Assembly (NCBI GenBank): GCA_037039685.1
Contig: JAWNGF010000001.1
Location: 5,828,001-5,892,000 of the forward strand
Length of the DNA: 64,000 nucleotides
Origin: Ceratobasidium sp. AG-K
Lineage: Eukaryota > Basidiomycota > Agaricomycetes > Cantharellales > Ceratobasidiaceae
Reading direction: 5' to 3'
Shown: positions 59,136-64,000 of the stretch, one piece after another
How the letters are laid out: each line of letters opens with the position of its first letter
Numbering within the stretch: position 1 is the stretch's first letter
Program-made: the position numbers and the translations under genes
The notes under the pieces: generated by a model
Seen by the model: only the letters and a program-made list of their open reading frames with translations
What the model was told of the DNA's origin: nothing
Databases searched by the model: none

Positions 59136-59157
59136 CTCGGGCGCGCCGCTGCCCGAG
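59136..59157. promoter_or_regulatory. CTCGGGC...GCCCGAG palindrome upstream of SDR B
   Basis: Arms of 7 bp (CTCGGGC / GCCCGAG) with an 8-base centre, about 208-229 bases before the SDR B start; counterpart of the palindrome at 57376-57397. Both promoters also share the string 'aatttatactgca' nearer the gene (about 57293-57305 and 59039-59051). Confidence 0.5.
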
Positions 59158-59890
59158 AGCAAACTGCGAGTCAGCATAACTCGACACCATAATGGAAGGT
59201 CGCAGAAAGATTTCCCTAAATTACGCATCCATCCACAATAAACTTCACCCCATAGACCGTACACCCTATCCATCTCCGCCTTCAAAATCTTTCAACATAT
59301 TAAGGAGCGCTACCAACGGACCTCGCTAATTCAATATTTAGTATCTGCATGTATGGCACCCAGCGATGTGCATAACACTAGGTGAATTATATGGTATGTA
59401 TAAGCGTCACGCCTTCAGCCCCAGATTCGTAGTGACCATGGGCTCGCATGCCCGAAGTTCCTGTACTCGTGTGGGCTTGGATGGCCGAGCCTCTCAGTTT
59501 GCAAATTTGTTCCACGCAAATTCAGCCTAGAGCTTCGAAACATTGTTGATACACAACGCCGCAAACTATCGTCACATCTCGCAAAGCACAAAACTTGGCT
59601 GTTGTTGTGTGCATTGGTGTGCGGTACTTGGGAGCTCAGATAATGAACGCCAACTGGGTGCCCTAAATGCTCTCCCCCGTACACCAAACACCCTTGAAGA
59701 TGACGGGAGCAAAATGGGCGAAGTCCAGGTTATCAATATGATATTTGCTCAGTCATGGTAGGGGGATACAAGCCCAGGGGTTGGAGAACCGCATGGATAA
59801 TTTTAGACGCGTTATTCAAATCCAGCTGGCTATATACAAATGAATACATGGTGTAGATCGACGGCACGGCATGTCGTTGCCCATTATGCT
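59158..59890. other. Spacer before the PPR gene
   Basis: About 730 bases of low-scoring sequence. Minus-strand frames (59082-59285, 59415-59687) have no recognisable features. Probably SDR B upstream region and PPR gene 3' flank. Confidence 0.35.
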
Positions 59891-61738
59891 CTATAGTTTG
59901 ACACCCATCCTCCTCAGCCAGTTTCGAGTCCTTCCCCCGAGTGCTCTATTCCATCCAACATCTTCACCCCATCTTTCGTGAACCTTCTCCCACATCTCGC
60001 ATACACGCTCACTTTCCCGGCCGGGCTCAGCCGTCCCAGCGGTAGCACGCAAAAGCCACCATAAGCCACTTGCGTGGGGAGTAGTTGTGCCCAATGCAGA
60101 CATGTAAGACTCGACGACAGCGAGCAAGGCTGTACGTGTCCATGGGTTGGAAGGTGGGACATAATGTTCCATCCCGGAAAACTGCCTATTGGAGATGTTT
60201 TGGATAATATTCTCGGTGTCTGTTGCGGTCTCGGAGCCTGGGAGAGCCCCCGAAGCTTTGAAACGAGTGGGTAGAGCAGCAAAGAATGAAGTGTCGTATG
60301 AAGACGATAGTGGTAGCATTGGCGGTAAGCTCCGGCTGCTACGAGAGAGCGCTCTCGCCCCAGCACAGTGTCTAACAAAACCCAGGAAAAACGCCCGAAA
60401 AATAACGACGGTCGTCTCTTCCTCACTAAGATAATCTCTTTTCGTCGGAAGTTCGTGATAAAGCTCTCGAGGCGACGATACATAGGCTCGGTAGACCTTT
60501 AGGGCTCGAAATAGGTCACCATGATAGCATAGACACTGAATAAGCACAGTGTATGTGATGCGATTCGGAACGAGGGAGGGTGGAAGTGGTAGGTTAAGAC
60601 CTGGGATGTTGAGGACGGGATTGAGTTCGTCCGGGACACCGTCTTGCGGTAGGGGTTGGTCCGATGCGCCTCCGTCCCAGACATTTCGACGAAGAGCACG
60701 ATATATGCCCAGGGAAATTTCGAGATTATACCCCCCAGCTTGTCCCCATGCCCAAATGGCTGCAGTCAAGCCGTCAACCCCCACTTCCCACCCCTCCTTG
60801 ACCATAGCAGCGAGTGTATTTCGTGCTTGGCTTAGTTCTCCGATGCGCCCATAGAAAGGGATGAGCGTCAAAAAGGAGAGTCGGTCCGGCAAAACTTTGC
60901 TTGCTTGCATAAGCGCAAGGGCATGCTGGACAGCACGATGCTCTTTTGTCCGAGCTGCAGCGCCAAGCAAGGTATTGAATGTGATCACATCCGGTTTGAA
61001 TACAGCATTTGGATCGTTGTTCATATCTCGAACAACTGCGACAACAGCACGGTAGTCTTCGAGGGTAGTATTACGGAGTCCACGTCCGGCAAAGTCCGCG
61101 AGTGAATTCCACTGCCAGGATCGAAGCGGCTCGTTGGCAGCACGCAGTATAGCGAGTATGTTTAAAAGCCGGTGGAATAATGTTCGAGTGCGAGGCCGTG
61201 TGCGGGCCAATAGAGCAGAAAGGCGAACGATCGTGCTTGAAGGGAGAGCAGCCGCACCTCGAGCGTGTGCTTGGGTAAAAGCGTCATAATGCTCGAGTGC
61301 TGCATCTAGATTGCGATCGGAAATGTGCTGTTCGAGGTCGGCAATTATTCCTCGCTGGTGGTCGCTGTATGATTCCTCTTCTTCGCCTCGTTTTCGATGC
61401 CGTCGAAAGGAAGGTGGGTTTGACGAGCCAAAGTCTTCTGGATGGGCCTCGCGAGCTATGTCTCGTAGAAACGAAGAAGGTTCTTGGGATTTCGGTGGTA
61501 TGCTGCGCTCTCTGATTGGATTCAGTATCTCCGATAGTGGGAACGACGAGAGGGCACTTTCGCCGAGTGAAGGGGAGTCTGGCTGTGCGTCCCATAGCGA
61601 ATCGTCCTCCGAGATGCGCCTCGTCCAAGGCTTTCTATGAGAAATAATGTTAGGCTTCGAGGGGCCGGCCGCGTGGCACGATGTACAGAATTGACAGAGG
61701 CGGGCAAGTGGGCGCGCACCAGCGACGGCGCGTAGCAT
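59891..61738 (-). CDS. Pentatricopeptide-repeat protein, probably mitochondrial
   Basis: A single intronless frame of 615 codons from ATG 61738. The start 'MLRAVAGARPLARLCQFCTS' is Arg/Ala-rich without acidic residues, a likely mitochondrial presequence. Helical PPR-type units are visible: 'DVITFNTLLGAAARTKEHRA', 'VQHALALMQASKVLPDRLSF', 'LTLIPFYGRIGELSQARNTL', 'AAMVKEGWEVGVDGLTAAIW' and 'NRITYTVLIQCLCYHGDLFR'. Fungal PPR proteins bind organelle RNAs and support mitochondrial translation or mRNA stability; the RNA target here is unknown. The end 'NRALGGRTRNWLRRMGVKL' is basic. The absence of introns in a gene this long stands out among its intron-rich neighbours. Confidence 0.75.
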   Translation of the reverse strand: MLRAVAGARPLARLCQFCTSCHAAGPSKPNIISHRKPWTRRISEDDSLWDAQPDSPSLGESALSSFPLSEILNPIRERSIPPKSQEPSSFLRDIAREAHPEDFGSSNPPSFRRHRKRGEEEESYSDHQRGIIADLEQHISDRNLDAALEHYDAFTQAHARGAAALPSSTIVRLSALLARTRPRTRTLFHRLLNILAILRAANEPLRSWQWNSLADFAGRGLRNTTLEDYRAVVAVVRDMNNDPNAVFKPDVITFNTLLGAAARTKEHRAVQHALALMQASKVLPDRLSFLTLIPFYGRIGELSQARNTLAAMVKEGWEVGVDGLTAAIWAWGQAGGYNLEISLGIYRALRRNVWDGGASDQPLPQDGVPDELNPVLNIPGLNLPLPPSLVPNRITYTVLIQCLCYHGDLFRALKVYRAYVSSPRELYHELPTKRDYLSEEETTVVIFRAFFLGFVRHCAGARALSRSSRSLPPMLPLSSSYDTSFFAALPTRFKASGALPGSETATDTENIIQNISNRQFSGMEHYVPPSNPWTRTALLAVVESYMSALGTTTPHASGLWWLLRATAGTAEPGRESERVCEMWEKVHERWGEDVGWNRALGGRTRNWLRRMGVKL

Positions 61739-61800
61739 GAACGCTCAAAAGCGCTTAAGATGAAGACCAGTCACGTGCAATTATCTCACAATCAAAAAGC
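61739..61800. promoter_or_regulatory. 62-bp divergent promoter with CACGTG
   Basis: Between the PPR gene start (61738, minus) and the GTP cyclohydrolase start (61801, plus). It contains 'agtcacgtgc' (about 61769-61778), an E-box core resembling the half-site in the RRP36 promoter. Confidence 0.45.
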
Positions 61801-62931
61801 ATGATCCCGACCGCATTTAGGAGCGCTCGTCTCTCGAGAAGATTTCCCATCTACATTCGACCACGAACCATGTCCCAGAATCGCGAGCATCACGAGGGCT
61901 ACCAAGTAGAGTCTGACTCTGCCGCCGAGGAAGACAGCTACTTCCCACCAGCTAAAACGCCCCTAAGCTCTGTCTCTATCGACACGCTCCACCGTGGCCG
62001 CTCTGGAATTTCTACTCCAACTCGGATTGCACTGGGTGCTGCTGCCTCTCGCCTGTCTGCACCTAGCCCAGTAGTCGACCCCAACGGGCTCGGATGGCCA
62101 GGTAACTCTTTCTGTGCGTAATGTTTCGCTATACTGACAGCTCATCCGGTAGCTAAATCGACTCTTTCGCGTCTCCACGAAACACCGGCTGAGAAAAACG
62201 AGAGAGTAGCGAAGCTTTCAGGCGCGGTTCGTACACTGCTCGAATGCATCGGCGAGGATCCAGAAAGGGAAGGCCTGCTGCGCACGCCCGACCGGTACGC
62301 CAAGGCACTCTTATGGATGACCAAAGGCTATGAGGAGAAGCTCAGCGGCAAGCACCCATCCTATGAAGCATCTGCCAGCACAACTCATTGTATCTATCTA
62401 TTAGACGTCATCAACAACGCCGTGTTCGCCGAGGACCACGACGAACTTGTCATTGTCCGTGACATTGATGTTTTCAGCCTTTGTGAGCACCACCTCGTAC
62501 CATTCACCGGCAAGGTAACATCGCATCAAAATATGCAATATACTTTCTCACACTATCAAAGATATCTATTGGATACATCCCCAGTAATCTCGTACTCGGC
62601 CTTTCCAAGCTCGCCCGCATTGCGGAGACTTTCTCCCGGCGGCTCCAGGTCCAAGAACGGCTCACACGCCAGGTGGCTTTGGCGGTAGAAGAAGCGATCA
62701 AACCTAAAGGCGTGGCAGTGGTTATGGAGGCTACGTGGGTTTGCGCCTCAGCGAGTTAGAGCTCCACTAACAATCGTGAATTCCAGTCATTTATGCATGG
62801 CCATGCGTGGCGTGCAAAAGCCAGGCGCAACGACCGTTACCTCCACTATGCTAGGCTGTTTCCGCTCACAAGCCAAAACCCGCGAGGAGTTTTTGACTCT
62901 CATCCGAAGCCCGTCGGTGACCCGATACTGA
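61801..62931 (+). CDS. FOL2: GTP cyclohydrolase I (folate/pterin biosynthesis)
   Basis: The enzyme makes 7,8-dihydroneopterin triphosphate from GTP, the first step to folate. The ATG at 61801 opens a basic N-terminus ('[20 protein letters not shown]'); a second ATG at 61870 ([12 protein letters not shown]) could be the main cytosolic start. The core has '[20 protein letters not shown]', '[14 protein letters not shown]', '[20 protein letters not shown]', the zinc-binding '[13 protein letters not shown]', then '[20 protein letters not shown]' and '[20 protein letters not shown]', ending '[12 protein letters not shown]'. The intron 62348-62404 begins GC and is 57 nt without in-frame stops, so it could also be read through. 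Zinc cysteines and histidine are all present. Confidence 0.92.
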
Positions 62932-63252
62932 TCGTCCCCGTACGAAGCAGGCCATCAGGACCAGGCATCAATCGAATCCAACTTCCGAGCATCTTTCAGG
63001 TTCGTTTAGATTTACGGACCGTATGTATAGCAATCATATTGCGCCTTCTTGATGCACTCAACTGCATGTATCAATACCCGCTCTTCATCTAACAATTGAC
63101 AATGGAATCCGTATTACAAAATTCTACTATGATACAATACTTGAGTCACGATCCAATACAACTAAGTCGGTGTAGTTTGAACAAGTCGTCACACCGTATT
63201 CACAACATTCATATCTGAGAAGAGAGGTATACACGGTTTGGCACCTGATCGT
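62932..63252. other. Convergent spacer
   Basis: A/T-rich 3' flanks of GTP cyclohydrolase I (plus) and the GPC1-like gene (minus). I see no gene or RNA structure. Confidence 0.4.
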
Positions 63253-64000
63253 CTACTGGTTCTTCTTTTGCTCGTCCTTCGAGTCCAGAGAGAGATCTTC
63301 CATGAAAACCTTGGGTCCATCACGTCCCACAACCAGAGGTGAATTCGATGCGCTCGACGAAGATTCATCAGGATCACTGCTCGCGCTTGCAGCCCCGTGT
63401 GTAGGAGACATAGTCTGATTGCGTTGGGGGGAGGAGACACCAGAGGCAGCAGCAGTGGCTTCGGCGAGCTCCTTACGTAGTGCCTCGAGCTCGCGTTCGA
63501 ATCTAGTCGCGTATAACTGTTAGGACTTTGAGTGGCTCACCGCAGTCGAGTTCTACTTACTTGCGCCCAAACACTTCAATATAATATCCTCCCCCGTTCC
63601 ACACACTCACTGAGAAAATCAGTAGGAGGAAGGCTGCGGACCACTCTGGACTTGTGTACAGCAGGAAGATGGCAGGCAAACAGGTTATGATTGAATAAAC
63701 TTGGAATAAGTTAGTATAGAGCCAATAGATAAATGAGGCGAACTCAGTACCTAGCTGTCCGAACATAAAGTACAACTCCCGCCATTGGGGAGGAGTAGCA
63801 CTCAGCGCCTTCCCGATGGCACCTCGCTTATCGTTGAGGAGGAACGAGAAAGAAGTGGTCCGTTGGCCAGATTCAATCTTCTTGCGCCTATCGACGAGAA
63901 CGAACTTCCAGTACAAGGTTTGCCAAATTAAGTCTTCACCGCCTATTAGTGGTGCATGACCGGCATACAAGCATGGACTACTCACAGATGATGGTGCTTA
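63253..64000 (-). CDS. Glycerophosphocholine acyltransferase-like membrane protein (Gpc1 family), 5' end outside window
   Basis: The fragment is the C-terminal third of a multi-pass membrane protein of the DUF2838/Gpc1 family, which acylates glycerophosphocholine to lyso-PC in phosphatidylcholine remodelling. Seen are 'DLIWQTLYWKFVLVDRRKKI', 'RTTSFSFLLNDKRGAIGKAL', a membrane segment around 63640-63700 ('IITCLPAIFLLYTS'), another at 63595-63635 ('AAFLLLIFSVSVWNGGGYYI') and 'EVFGRKFERELEALRKELAE', leading into a Ser-rich cytosolic tail ending 'DLSLDSKDEQKKNQ' (stop 63253-63255). Introns lie at about 63505-63558, 63695-63750 and 63935-63985. The start is beyond base 64000. Confidence 0.7.

Overview
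The window is nuclear DNA of a filamentous basidiomycete. Introns are frequent and short (mostly 45-60 nt, GT...AG), genes are densely packed on both strands, and the housekeeping proteins are of fungal type (Brr2, Rif1, Pex16, Nus1, Sec17, Gpi16, Ice2, Rrp36, Afg2, Tti2, GTP cyclohydrolase I, prephenate dehydratase). The style of the F-box, HNH and SDR proteins recalls Rhizoctonia/Ceratobasidiaceae (Agaricomycetes); that placement is inference. I saw no rRNA, tRNA, CRISPR array or intact transposon.

Layout. 0-3.3 kb: 3' part of a CorA/Mnr2-type Mg2+ transporter, then PEX16. 3.5-9.7 kb: a small unknown protein, a cupin protein, an L-rhamnose-1-dehydrogenase-like SDR and a Zn2Cys6 transcription factor. 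10-11.4 kb: F-box/LRR-like protein. 11.9-17.6 kb: RIF1 with N-terminal PP1-docking motifs, convergent with RRP36 (17.8-18.8 kb). 19.3-21.6 kb: HNH-nuclease-domain protein with a long proline-rich tail. 22.2-23.6 kb: dihydroflavonol-4-reductase-like reductase, followed by about 1.5 kb without a recognised gene. 25-29.1 kb: two conserved or unknown proteins and an SH3BGR/thioredoxin-fold protein. 29.4-30.7 kb: a second SDR. 31-38.3 kb: the spliceosomal helicase BRR2. 38.5-39.3 kb: GATA zinc-finger factor. 39.3-44.4 kb: divergent AFG2 and GPI16 sharing a minimal promoter. 44.6-50.1 kb: prephenate dehydratase, NUS1 divergent from SEC17, and ICE2. 50.5-52.2 kb: F-box/LRR protein. 52.5-55.7 kb: a decayed SDR directly downstream of a frameshifted TTI2. 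56-59 kb: a tandem pair of SDR paralogues with a shared palindrome upstream. 59.9-62.9 kb: a mitochondrial PPR protein divergent from GTP cyclohydrolase I. The last kilobase holds the 3' part of a GPC1-type acyltransferase.

Most genes are unrelated housekeeping functions placed side by side. The most unusual signals are gene-structure and gene-fate features. These are a 5-nt microexon that completes the zinc cluster of the transcription factor, three introns that best fit GC-AG boundaries, and an SDR with an AT donor and a frameshift next to a TTI2 gene with two apparent frameshifts. The tandem SDR pair also looks patchily homogenised and carries a CGG/CCG palindrome at equal distance upstream of each copy. 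I found no convincing wholly new multi-gene system.
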